NCBI RefSeq assembly: GCF_023630205.1
Contig: NZ_JALPRR010000001.1
Location: 1,240,001 to 1,304,000, forward strand
Origin: Pontibacter ruber
GTDB lineage: Bacteria; Bacteroidota; Bacteroidia; Cytophagales; Hymenobacteraceae
Length of the DNA: 64,000 nt
Reading direction: 5' to 3'
The position numbers and the translations under genes are program-made. Positions 25,182 through 33,711 of the stretch are shown here, in pieces (within the stretch, counting starts at the first letter, position 1; every line of letters begins with the position of its first letter). The notes beneath the pieces are model-generated. The model was not told the DNA's origin, searched no databases, and saw nothing but the letters and a program-made list of their open reading frames with translations.

Positions 25182-26255
25182 TTACTGCTCTCCAAAAACC
25201 GGCACCAATTTCTGCTCTACTTTAGCTGGTTTGCGTACCTGCCGGGTTACATACTTCTTTTCCTGCTCAAAGGCTACAATCTTAAGCGTTATATCCAGGC
25301 CGGTAACGGTGTTACTGTTCCGGAAAGTGGCGTAAAGGGTGCCGTCTGCAGGTTTAGGCGTTTCGGAAAGCGATACTTTTTTGTAGTCGGAGACAATGCC
25401 GGTGCCCTGTGCGAACGTATAAGGTTTCCAGCCTTCTTCATCGGCCACAAATTTATCTGCCGAGGCTTTGTTCATGAAGTAATAATCGATGTTGCCGCTG
25501 GCTGCTACCTGTGGCAGGCTCGGCAGCAAACCTAACCCAAAACCAACAACCGGGCTAACCACCGTAGAAGCCACTACAGAAGCACCTTTCGTTATTAATT
25601 TGGTCATGTTCTTCAGGTCTTCTACTGATTGCTGTCCCACGCCTACCCAGTAAACCCAGTGCACGGTATTTGCCGGCAGTTTAAACGGCACTGAAACGCG
25701 GCTTGGGTTCAGGTTGGCCATCGATGCTACCCGGAAGGTTTTGTCTATCAATGTAGTAGGCGTAAGTTCACCTTTAACAAGTACTTTTTCAGAGGCAGTT
25801 GTCCAGGTGGTGTCGGCTATGTTTTTCCAGGTGATGTTGGGGTTAAAGTGGCGGAGCTCGTCGTTGGCAGGCAGGCGTTTTATACTTAAGTGTGCTGCCA
25901 GCGGGTTGCCGATAGCGGATGTAAGTATAAACCGGTAAATAGCCTTTTGCGGCACCGTCAGGCGCAGGTCTTTTACCTTTTTTATACTTTTAGAACTATA
26001 CACTACCGAGCCCGAAGCAAAGTCCTGCACTTCCAGATTTATGGTTTGGCCAGCCTTCTCTGGTTCCACGTTCACCAGCACCACATCGCCTTTCTGAAAG
26101 CCATAAAAATACAGGCCGTCCTGGGGTTTGGCTGGTTGCGGGTTCTCTACAGAAACGGGTGCAGTTATACTTAGCTCAGCTACTGTAAGGGCATTTTTCT
26201 GTGCGGTTGCCGCCACACTCCATAGCAGCGCAAGCAGCAGCAATTTATACTTCAT
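25182..26255 (-). CDS. Hypothetical secreted protein (357 aa)
   Basis: The start at 26255 gives MKYKLLLLALLWSVAATAQ, a clear signal peptide cut before KNALTV; an upstream ATG adds a non-signal tail. The mature part contains a beta-rich region (GLYFYGFQKGDVVLVNVEPE, FASGSVVYSS) resembling a carbohydrate- or ligand-binding sandwich. Then comes a hydrophobic helix with GASVVASTVVSPVVGFGLGL, and a terminal beta domain (GTLYATFRNSNTVTGLDITL). I do not recognise a family. It probably acts in the periplasm or outer membrane. It has its own candidate promoter at 26281-26288. Confidence 0.75.
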   Translation of the reverse strand: MKYKLLLLALLWSVAATAQKNALTVAELSITAPVSVENPQPAKPQDGLYFYGFQKGDVVLVNVEPEKAGQTINLEVQDFASGSVVYSSKSIKKVKDLRLTVPQKAIYRFILTSAIGNPLAAHLSIKRLPANDELRHFNPNITWKNIADTTWTTASEKVLVKGELTPTTLIDKTFRVASMANLNPSRVSVPFKLPANTVHWVYWVGVGQQSVEDLKNMTKLITKGASVVASTVVSPVVGFGLGLLPSLPQVAASGNIDYYFMNKASADKFVADEEGWKPYTFAQGTGIVSDYKKVSLSETPKPADGTLYATFRNSNTVTGLDITLKIVAFEQEKKYVTRQVRKPAKVEQKLVPVFGEQ

Positions 26256-26280
26256 CGTTATACTTTCCGGAAAAACTGCG

Positions 26281-26288
26281 CAAAGATA
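26281..26288 (-). promoter_or_regulatory. Candidate -7 promoter element for the 357-residue secreted protein
   Basis: On the minus strand it reads TATCTTTG, a full TAnnTTTG match 26 bp upstream of the ATG at 26255. No -33 element is obvious. Confidence 0.45.
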
Positions 26289-26341
26289 CAAGACGCAACG
26301 GAAGTACGCGCCTGTACAGCAGTGTCTGAAGGTATAATTGA

Positions 26342-27058
26342 TTAGCGGATAACCCTGTGGCCCGAACGCTCGGCCAGCAGCGCGATCATCTCCAGCTGTA
26401 CCGGCTTCAGGTAAGTAGTGTTGAGGTTGGTGCCGTCGTTAAAATCTACCAGGTACTGCCCTTCGTGGCCCAGGTGCTGTATTTTAGTGATGTCCTGCAG
26501 GTTGTAGGTGCGCTCCTGCTGCAGCAGGTTCGTGATCTGGAGCTGCTTTTCGTCTATGGTTACGTGCCATTGCAAGGCAAACCATGCTACAATCCCCGAG
26601 ATCAGCAGCATGATGACAAGCAGTATCGCGTAGGCTCTGTTGGAGCGTTCCCCCTCCTGCTGGCGCATGAAGGTTTTGTAGAGGTCGTAATCATAACCCA
26701 GCAGGGCACGTTGCGCCAGGCGCAGGGGCAGCAGTGCCAGTGTCAGGCCCAGCAGCAGGCCCGGTGCAAAAAGAGCACTGAAATTAGGCGTAAGCACGAA
26801 CATGTGCTCTTTAGACATGTGCAGGATACTGGAAAGCATGGCCAAAGCACCCGCTCCGAAAACAGACAGAACGGTGGCGAAGAAAAAGTAAGCGATCATC
26901 AGGCGCCACTCCTTTTTCTGGATATACTTGGTGTCTTCGTTGCTCAGCACTTCAGCGTTGCGGGCCGGCGACAGGGTACGGAGCGCAAACCGGACAACCG
27001 GCAGCAGCACAGCAACAGCGAAGAAACCGATCAGAAGATTTTTTACTATATCGATCAT
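26342..27058 (-). CDS. Hypothetical membrane protein with PH-like C-terminal domain
   Basis: A 238-residue membrane protein. Helices lie near residues 5-25, 52-75, 90-110 and 140-160. The C-terminal 75 residues (HVTIDEKQLQITNLLQQ, YNLQDITKIQHLGHEG, YLVDFNDGTNLNTTYL) look like a bacterial PH-type beta domain. I do not recognise a named family. The start is 24 bp from the stop of the upstream Mpo1-like gene, on the same strand, so they may be co-transcribed, although a TAACTTTG element lies between them (27078-27085). Confidence 0.72.
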   Translation of the reverse strand: MIDIVKNLLIGFFAVAVLLPVVRFALRTLSPARNAEVLSNEDTKYIQKKEWRLMIAYFFFATVLSVFGAGALAMLSSILHMSKEHMFVLTPNFSALFAPGLLLGLTLALLPLRLAQRALLGYDYDLYKTFMRQQEGERSNRAYAILLVIMLLISGIVAWFALQWHVTIDEKQLQITNLLQQERTYNLQDITKIQHLGHEGQYLVDFNDGTNLNTTYLKPVQLEMIALLAERSGHRVIR

Positions 27059-27077
27059 AAAAGAGGTATCTGAGCCG

Positions 27078-27085
27078 CAAAGTTA
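27078..27085 (-). promoter_or_regulatory. Candidate -7 promoter element for the PH-like membrane protein gene
   Basis: The minus strand reads TAACTTTG (TAnnTTTG), 20 bp before the ATG at 27058. It overlaps the stop codon of the upstream Mpo1-like gene. Confidence 0.35.
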
Positions 27086-27565
27086 ATACGGGATACCTAA
27101 TTTCCTGTAAATAAAACCAAGAAGCCAGGCCGGGCCGATCAGCAGGAACTGCAGGTCTTTAAAGAACGACGGCTTTTTGCCTTCCACTTTGTGCCCGTAG
27201 AACTGCCCGATCCAGGCCAGCACAAACAGCAGCAGGCAGGTAGCCCAGAGCGGCAGCGTGCCCCACTCCTCCAACGCCCGTACGCCCAGCAGCACCAGCC
27301 CACTGACCAGCGCCATCCCCAGGAACATGGTAAACGAGAGCCGCAGGTAAAACAGCAGCCCCAGCAGGACAACCACAGTGCCAAAGTGAACGAACGGCTG
27401 TAGCTGCGGCGGAAACATCATTTTGATCGAATCGCTTGGTATGCTGGCCAGTAGCCCTACAATGCTGAAAAAGATGACCGGAACGCATATCCAGTGAATG
27501 AGCTTGTTTGTCGGGTTCTGGTGGCTGTGGCCGTATTCATCGAACCATTGTTGCATATTTCTCAT
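27083..27565 (-). CDS. Mpo1-like/DUF962 membrane protein
   Basis: A 160-residue integral membrane protein of the DUF962 (YGL010w/Mpo1) family. The N-terminal blocks QWFDEYGHSHQNPTNKLIHW and ICVPVIFFSIVGLLAS are diagnostic. Four membrane helices are predicted, and IGQFYGHKVEGKKPSFF is followed by LLIGPAWLLGF near the C-terminus. In yeast Mpo1 is an Fe-dependent 2-hydroxy fatty acid dioxygenase, and the conserved histidines (GHSHQ, IHW, GHKVEGK) are kept here. The bacterial role is untested. ATG choices at 27565 and 27556 are both plausible. Confidence 0.86.
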   Translation of the reverse strand: MRNMQQWFDEYGHSHQNPTNKLIHWICVPVIFFSIVGLLASIPSDSIKMMFPPQLQPFVHFGTVVVLLGLLFYLRLSFTMFLGMALVSGLVLLGVRALEEWGTLPLWATCLLLFVLAWIGQFYGHKVEGKKPSFFKDLQFLLIGPAWLLGFIYRKLGIPY

Positions 27566-27647
27566 ATTTGCTGCCAGGTTTGAATGCTTTCCAAAGGAAA
27601 CGTGTTACACCATTTTCAAAGAAATAAGGTAACATATTGCACGTTCA

Positions 27648-27675
27648 TTTCCAACTTCCAGATTCCGGATAAGTG
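27648..27675. repeat. Short degenerate 7-bp array
   Basis: Units TTTCCAA, CTTCCAG and ATTCCGG follow in exact 7-bp steps, with a weaker fourth unit. It lies in the divergent spacer between the Mpo1-like gene and the histidine kinase. The unit type is the reverse complement of the TTGGAAA-type units at 16582-16602. Confidence 0.6.
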
Positions 27676-27820
27676 CGATCAGGAATGGTGCCGAAACAAG
27701 AATGCCGAAGTACGGTTACTTGGTTATGCTGGCTTTTTTATTATATTTGAAATATATTCATAAAACGATATGTCCGGTCTTAGCATATTGTACTTTTAGA
27801 CTGACATTAATTTACTAGAC

Positions 27821-30757
27821 ATGAAATTTGCCAAGCTGGCTCTCTTCGTCCGGGACTACTACATAGCAATTGCATCCTTCCTGCTTATATTCCTTCTTAC
27901 CCTGTTTATTTATGCCGAAACAAAGAAGAAAGCACAGGAACGCGTGGCGAAGCTTTTTGATCTGAGGGCAGAGCAGGCTTCCGAAGCGATTGAGTTGCGC
28001 ATGCGCGATTACGTGCAGATTCTGATGGGAGCCAAAGCCATGTTTACTGCGTCTGATAGCGTAGAGCGAAAGGACTGGCGCACATATTACGAAACACTTG
28101 AGATCGAGAAGAAATACCCCGGCATACAAGGCATCGGCTACGCGCATTACATCCGGCCTGATGAGCTGAAAAGTCATATCAACAAGGTGCGGAGCGAAGG
28201 CTACCCGGATTATACCGTTAAACCGGAAGGAAAGAGAACAGCTTATACTTCTATTTTATACCTGGAGCCCTTCACCGGCCGTAACCTACGTGCTTTTGGG
28301 TTCGATATGTTCAGCGAGTCTGTACGTAATTCTGCCATGCAGATGGCCCGCGATACCAAGCAGCCTGCCATGTCGGGCAAGGTGCGCCTGGTGCAGGAAA
28401 CAGGCAAAGATGAGCAGGTTGGCTTCCTGATCTACCTGCCCCTCTACCGCAACAATGCCGATCCGGAGTCTATTCAGGACCGGCAGCGCCTGATAAGAGG
28501 ATTTGTGTACAGCCCCTTCCGGGCTAAGGACCTGATGTCTTCTATTCTGGGGGATGATTTCAACGACCTGGACATAGAAGTATACGACGGCACCAGCCTG
28601 AACAAAGATGCCCTGCTGTACAGCACAGATACCACACTATACTACCACGCTGCTGTAAAAAGGCGCTATGCTAAATTAAAAACCATCACAATCGGCAATA
28701 ACACCTGGCGCGTTTACAGCACTGCAAAGCCAACGCTGGGGCGTTCATCCGACCTGGAGCTACCCTACTTTATACTTTTGGGCGGGAGTATCATCAGTTT
28801 CCTGATGTTCTTCATTATCTGGTCGCTATCCAATACGCGTCGTTCCAACCGCCTGAAGCAAACCATTACCGATAATGCCACAGCAGCCATTTTTATACTG
28901 GATGTAAATGGCTACTGTACCTTCATGAACCCGGCTGCAGAGGAAATGACCGGCTATACCCTGAAGGAGATGAAGAAACTGCCCCTGCACGAGGCAATTC
29001 ACCATTCGCACCCCGATGGCAGACCTTTCCCGGAAGAGGAATGTGCGCTCGTAACGTCGGTACCGGCTAACATCAGTTTGCGTAACCACGAGGATGTTTT
29101 TATCCGGAAAGACGGTACCTTCTTCAACGTATCCTGCGCTACGCGCCCTATTATGGAAAACGGCCTCCCTACGGCCACCATCATCGAAGTGCGGGATATT
29201 ACCGAAGAAAAACGCGCGCAGCAGGCCATCCTGGAAAGCGAGGCACGTTTCAGGACAATGGCTGACAATGCTCCGGTAAAGATCTGGATGGCCGATGCCT
29301 GGGGCCAAAGTGTGTACGTGAACAAACAATGGCAGAACTTCAGCGGGCAAACCTGGGAAGAAAGCCTCAACTTCGGCTGGCTGCAGGCCATCGACAAGCA
29401 GGACATGCCCTACTTCGAGTCTGTTTACAAAGAGGCACGTGCACAGGCAACGGCTTTCCGGTTAGAAATGCGCCTGCGCCGCCACGACGGGCAGTTGCGT
29501 TGGGCTGTAACAACCGGTAACCCCCGTTTTGGTGCGCAAGGTGAGTTCCTGGGCCATATCGGTACCATCATCGATATTACCGATATAAAAGAAGCCGAGC
29601 GCAAGGTAAAACAGAATGCCGAGCTGCTGCAGAAGCTGTTCCTGGAAGTGCCTGCCCTGGTGGCACTGGTACGTGCCCCGGACCAGCAGTACGTGTTGGT
29701 TAACCCGCTCTACCGCAGGTTGTATGGCAACAGGCAACTGGTAGGCAAGACCTTGCGCGAGGCGCACCCGGATATGGAAGGACAAGGCTTTTACGAGCGC
29801 CTGGACGATGTGTTTGAGAAAGGGAAGCCTTTTGTAGGCAAGGAGGTGCCTTCTGTTATCGACCGCAACAGCGACGGGGAGCTTAGCACAAGTTACTTCA
29901 ACCTGGTATACCAGCCTCTGATGGACGGCCATGGCAAGGTAGAAGCCGTGCTTATCTTTGCCGTGGAAGTGACAGAACTGGTGACAGCCCGTAAAAAGCT
30001 CTCTACCATCAACGACGAGCTCAGCAAGAAGAACGATGAACTGCAACGCATCAACAACGACCTGGATAACTTCGTCTACACCGCATCGCACGACCTGAAG
30101 TCGCCGATCGCGAACATGGAAGGCTTAACCTCCCTCCTGCGCGACATTCTGCAGGACAAACTGGTGCCGGAAGATGCCCAGCTGCTGGACATGGTTGGCA
30201 ACTCGATCGAAAAGCTGAAGCAAACTGTAGCCGACCTGGCCGAGATCACCAAAGTGCAGAAAGACCTGCAATCGAAGCAGGAGCCGCTTGTGTTTGAGGA
30301 AGTGCTGGAAGATGTCACCTCGGATATCGACGCCATGATAAAGGATACCGGTGCCCGCATCGATGTCGATTTCAAGGTAGAAGGTATTGTATACGCCCGT
30401 AAGAACCTGCGCAGCATCATCTACAACCTGGTATCCAATGCCATCAAGTACAGGTCGCCGGAGCGCCCGGTGCAGGTGCTGGTTGATACCTACCAGGAGA
30501 ATGACTTTGTGGTGTTACGGGTGCAGGATAATGGCCTTGGCATTAAGAAAGAACAGCAGCACAAGTTGTTCTCTATGTTCAAGCGCCTGCACACCCACGT
30601 GGAGGGTACCGGTATCGGCCTTTACATTGTAAAGCGCATTATTGAAAATAACGGCGGCAGCATTGAAGTAAGCAGCGAACTGGGCAAAGGCACCACCTTC
30701 AAAGTATACTTTAAACAGGAGGCGGTGGCAGTTGCGGAGAAACAGCTGAGCAGCTAA
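27821..30757 (+). CDS. CHASE-PAS sensor histidine kinase
   Basis: A 978-residue membrane-bound sensor kinase. A first membrane segment at about 13-32 and a second at about 311-331 (FILLGGSIISFLMFFIIWSL) enclose a periplasmic CHASE domain (KKYPGIQGIGYAHYI, FGFDMFSESVRNSAMQMA). Three PAS/PAC units follow (about 345-460, 475-595, 600-720), then a short coiled coil. The phosphoacceptor is His757 (YTASHDLKSPIANMEG) and the ATPase boxes are NLVSNAIKYRSP, VQDNGLGIKKE and GTGIGLYIVKRI. No receiver domain is fused, and no response regulator lies next to it, so its partner is elsewhere. The ligand is unknown. It is closed by a terminator at 30783-30813. Confidence 0.95.
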   Translation: MKFAKLALFVRDYYIAIASFLLIFLLTLFIYAETKKKAQERVAKLFDLRAEQASEAIELRMRDYVQILMGAKAMFTASDSVERKDWRTYYETLEIEKKYPGIQGIGYAHYIRPDELKSHINKVRSEGYPDYTVKPEGKRTAYTSILYLEPFTGRNLRAFGFDMFSESVRNSAMQMARDTKQPAMSGKVRLVQETGKDEQVGFLIYLPLYRNNADPESIQDRQRLIRGFVYSPFRAKDLMSSILGDDFNDLDIEVYDGTSLNKDALLYSTDTTLYYHAAVKRRYAKLKTITIGNNTWRVYSTAKPTLGRSSDLELPYFILLGGSIISFLMFFIIWSLSNTRRSNRLKQTITDNATAAIFILDVNGYCTFMNPAAEEMTGYTLKEMKKLPLHEAIHHSHPDGRPFPEEECALVTSVPANISLRNHEDVFIRKDGTFFNVSCATRPIMENGLPTATIIEVRDITEEKRAQQAILESEARFRTMADNAPVKIWMADAWGQSVYVNKQWQNFSGQTWEESLNFGWLQAIDKQDMPYFESVYKEARAQATAFRLEMRLRRHDGQLRWAVTTGNPRFGAQGEFLGHIGTIIDITDIKEAERKVKQNAELLQKLFLEVPALVALVRAPDQQYVLVNPLYRRLYGNRQLVGKTLREAHPDMEGQGFYERLDDVFEKGKPFVGKEVPSVIDRNSDGELSTSYFNLVYQPLMDGHGKVEAVLIFAVEVTELVTARKKLSTINDELSKKNDELQRINNDLDNFVYTASHDLKSPIANMEGLTSLLRDILQDKLVPEDAQLLDMVGNSIEKLKQTVADLAEITKVQKDLQSKQEPLVFEEVLEDVTSDIDAMIKDTGARIDVDFKVEGIVYARKNLRSIIYNLVSNAIKYRSPERPVQVLVDTYQENDFVVLRVQDNGLGIKKEQQHKLFSMFKRLHTHVEGTGIGLYIVKRIIENNGGSIEVSSELGKGTTFKVYFKQEAVAVAEKQLSS

Positions 30758-30782
30758 TTAGCTTACGTTATACTTACACAGA

Positions 30783-30813
30783 AAGGGCGCTGATCTTAGA
30801 AGACAGCGCCCTT
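30783..30813. terminator. Bidirectional intrinsic terminator
   Basis: A 10-bp stem (AAGGGCGCTG / CAGCGCCCTT) with an 11-nt loop lies between the convergent histidine kinase and beta-barrel genes. Confidence 0.8.
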
Positions 30814-30838
30814 GTTGCTTTAAGCGTCAGCAGAATTT

Positions 30839-31987
30839 CTAAAAGGTGAAGCCACCTGCTATTTGCCAGGTATCAAAATGAATTTTCTTAAACACGTGGT
30901 TGCTATTGGCTAGGTCGCGGGTAAAGCGAAGCTCCAGCGATACAGCATTTCGTTTGGAGAGTTGGTGTTGCAGGCCTGCTCCTGCTACGTAGCCAAGGGT
31001 ATAGTTGTCCAGAGTCATTTCTGTAGTGGAAGTATGACCGGTTTCGTAGGTAACTGTTTTTTTGAAATCTTTAGAAAGCGCCAGTCCATAGTTCAAACCG
31101 GCATTTACATAAGGCTGTAATTTGCGGGTGCTCAGTTTATACTTCAGCAGAACAGGCACTTGCAGGTAGCGTGCCTGAAGTTGGATGTGGCTTTCATAAT
31201 CAAGCGCAACTTTGCTGGTATAGCGGTAGGTGCTTTCTGCTGTCCGGGTTGTGTACAGGAGCTCCGGCTGCAGCGACAGCCTTTTGCCGGCAACGCCAAT
31301 GTTAACAAATATACCGGCAGTCGCTCCGGGCTCTGCATCAAACGTATGATTTTCCGGAGCTTCGGCTTCATCAACGTACCTGAGCCTGGAAGTATGGACT
31401 GCTGCCCGCACCCCCCAGGAGGTCATTACTTTTGCAGGCTTTATCAGTACTTCGCTTTTTTGCCCCGCATAGTGGCAGTTGTTGTAGCTGTTTACCAGAT
31501 TTGAGAGGCTGAAAGAGGCATACTTATATTTTTGACGTTTGATACCTTCACAGTCTGTGAGCAACGTGGAGAGTGTACCGGTATAGTAGCTTTGATGAAG
31601 CGGCATTACAGGCTCTTGCTGCTTTTGCACGAAATACTTGATTGCAGGATGGAGATCTTTGGCGTAGTATAGTTTAACCGGGCCATCTACCAGCACCTGC
31701 AGAAATACGGTTTGTTTTCTTTCATCTACAAGCACCTCTTTGGCTTCAAACCGGAGGCCGTCCTCTATGCCATAGCCTTTTGCTTCTGTAGTAGTATATG
31801 TTTTAAAAACTCCTTCTTTACCAAACATTACTTTCTTCAGCATGTCGCTAGGTTTCTCTTTTAACAATTCGCCCCGGAGCGTGTCGGAAGCTGCCGTGAT
31901 GAGATAAGCTCGCTGTTGTTTTTGTGCCTGAACAGTTGCAAAGCTCATCAGCAGGAGGCACAGGAAAGTATACCGTAATGGGTTCAT
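30839..31987 (-). CDS. Outer-membrane beta-barrel protein (porin-like)
   Basis: The start at 31987 gives 382 residues beginning with a signal peptide, MNPLRYTFLCLLLMSFATVQ. An upstream in-frame ATG would add 33 non-signal residues. The N-terminal part (DTLRGELLKEKPSDMLKKV) may be a periplasmic domain. From about residue 200, alternating strands form a barrel (AGIFVNIGVAGKRLSLQPEL, YLQVPVLLKYKLSTRKLQPY), ending with IHFDTWQIAGGFTF, whose terminal Phe suits barrel assembly. The type matches the PorT/OmpW-like barrel proteins common in Bacteroidota; the substrate is unknown. It is divergent from radA. Confidence 0.82.
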   Translation of the reverse strand: MNPLRYTFLCLLLMSFATVQAQKQQRAYLITAASDTLRGELLKEKPSDMLKKVMFGKEGVFKTYTTTEAKGYGIEDGLRFEAKEVLVDERKQTVFLQVLVDGPVKLYYAKDLHPAIKYFVQKQQEPVMPLHQSYYTGTLSTLLTDCEGIKRQKYKYASFSLSNLVNSYNNCHYAGQKSEVLIKPAKVMTSWGVRAAVHTSRLRYVDEAEAPENHTFDAEPGATAGIFVNIGVAGKRLSLQPELLYTTRTAESTYRYTSKVALDYESHIQLQARYLQVPVLLKYKLSTRKLQPYVNAGLNYGLALSKDFKKTVTYETGHTSTTEMTLDNYTLGYVAGAGLQHQLSKRNAVSLELRFTRDLANSNHVFKKIHFDTWQIAGGFTF

Positions 31988-32132
31988 GGAATTTAAGAGT
32001 ATAGTACAGTACTGCAAGCTATCAAAATATAGCATTTTATTTATACTTGCCTGCAATTTTGTAAAAGAAAAAGTACCTGTTTCCACCTTTCAAAAACTCC
32101 AGAAATCCCTTAAAAATGCGTATCTTCGTAGT

Positions 32133-33512
32133 ATGGCCAAAATAAAAACATCCTATTTCTGCCAGAACTGTGGCGCCCAATCTGCCAAGTGGATTGGTAA
32201 GTGCCCGGCTTGCGGCGAGTGGAATACCTATGTAGAAGAAGTAGTACAGCGCGAGGAGGTAACGCCTACCGGCGTCTGGAAAGTGGGCAGCAGCTCGGCA
32301 CAGGTTGCCAGTAAGCCCAAGCCTATTGCCGACATCTCGTACCAGGAACAATCACGCATACAGACAAAAGACCAGGAACTGAACCGCGTACTGGGCGGCG
32401 GCATTGTGCCGGGTTCGATGGTGCTGATCGGCGGTGAACCGGGCATTGGTAAATCGACGCTGATGCTGCAGATTGCCCTGAGCCTGGACGGGTTGCGCGT
32501 GCTCTACGTAAGTGGCGAGGAAAGCGAGCAGCAGATAAAGATGCGCGCCGAGCGCCTGCTGGCCCAGACATCCGACTGTTTTATACTTACTGAAACGGGT
32601 ACCCAGAACATCTTCAAGCAAATTGAATTGCTGCGCCCGCAGGTGCTGGTGGTAGACTCTATCCAGACGCTGCACTCTTCCTTTATAGAGGCAGGTGCAG
32701 GCAGCGTGAGCCAGGTGCGCGAGTGTACGGCAGAACTGCTGAAATTTGCCAAAGAAAGCGGCACCCCGGTGTTCCTGATCGGGCACATCACCAAAGAGGG
32801 CAACCTAGCAGGGCCAAAGATTCTGGAGCACATGGTAGACACCGTGCTGACCTTCGAAGGCGACCGTCACATGACCTACCGCATCCTACGCACGACCAAG
32901 AATCGCTTTGGCTCTACTTCCGAACTGGGCATTTACGAGATGCTGGGCTCCGGCCTGCGCGAAGTGAGCAACCCTTCCGAGATCCTGATCTCGCAGCGCG
33001 AAGATGCTTTCAGCGGCATTGCCATTGGCGCCACACTGGAAGGCAACCGGCCCCTGCTGATCGAGGTGCAGAGCCTGGTAAGCCCGGCTACCTATGGTAC
33101 GCCGCAACGCACCAGTACTGGCTTCGATGGCAAGCGCCTGAACATGCTGCTGGCCGTACTGGAGAAACGGGGCGGTTACCGCCTGGGTGCACAGGACGTG
33201 TTCCTGAACATTGCCGGCGGCCTGAAGGTAGAAGATCCGGCGCTGGACCTGGCGGTGTGCGCTTCCATACTTTCTTCTTTCGAGGACATGGCCATTCCGT
33301 CCACCTCCTGTTTTGCCGCAGAAGTAGGTTTGGGTGGCGAGGTAAGAGCCGTAAACCGGGTTGAGAACCGCATCAGCGAGGCAGAGAAGCTTGGCTTCCG
33401 GGATATTTATATTTCCAAGTATAACAAGAAGGGAGTAGACCTGAGCAAATTTTCCATCAACATCCATGCATTTGGCCGGCTTGAGGAAGTTTTCGGTGCC
33501 CTTTTTGGATAG
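32133..33512 (+). CDS. radA: DNA repair protein RadA
   Basis: RecA-like ATPase that processes branched recombination intermediates. The start at 32133 gives 459 residues beginning MAKIKTSYFCQNCGAQSAKW, the standard N-terminus; a longer frame upstream has no conserved sequence. The zinc finger has Cys10, Cys13, Cys24 and Cys27. Walker A is GGEPGIGKST, the RadA-specific block is KNRFGSTSELGIYEM, and the C-terminal Lon-protease-like domain includes GGYRLGAQDVFLNIAGGLKV. A TATCTTCG sequence 12-19 bp before the ATG is close to the -7 consensus. Confidence 0.96.
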   Translation: MAKIKTSYFCQNCGAQSAKWIGKCPACGEWNTYVEEVVQREEVTPTGVWKVGSSSAQVASKPKPIADISYQEQSRIQTKDQELNRVLGGGIVPGSMVLIGGEPGIGKSTLMLQIALSLDGLRVLYVSGEESEQQIKMRAERLLAQTSDCFILTETGTQNIFKQIELLRPQVLVVDSIQTLHSSFIEAGAGSVSQVRECTAELLKFAKESGTPVFLIGHITKEGNLAGPKILEHMVDTVLTFEGDRHMTYRILRTTKNRFGSTSELGIYEMLGSGLREVSNPSEILISQREDAFSGIAIGATLEGNRPLLIEVQSLVSPATYGTPQRTSTGFDGKRLNMLLAVLEKRGGYRLGAQDVFLNIAGGLKVEDPALDLAVCASILSSFEDMAIPSTSCFAAEVGLGGEVRAVNRVENRISEAEKLGFRDIYISKYNKKGVDLSKFSINIHAFGRLEEVFGALFG

Positions 33513-33711
33513 TTTTTGTACTTTAAACAGGAAGTTCTTTTCTGATTCTCATAAAATAACAGGAATAGTGGGAACTTGGAATTTTTAACTATATACTTAA
33601 TGTTCAACGTGCTGGCAACCGGAAATGTGGCTTTGGCTACGGCTCCGGAAGCCGGTAATTTTTGGACTAATTTAATCGAAAGTATATAACAAAATTCTAC
33701 CCGCTTTACCT

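Noticed and set aside
26357..27073. A 238-codon frame opposite the PH-like membrane protein
   Set aside because: The minus-strand protein has clear membrane helices; the plus-strand version is Gln/Arg-rich with no pattern.
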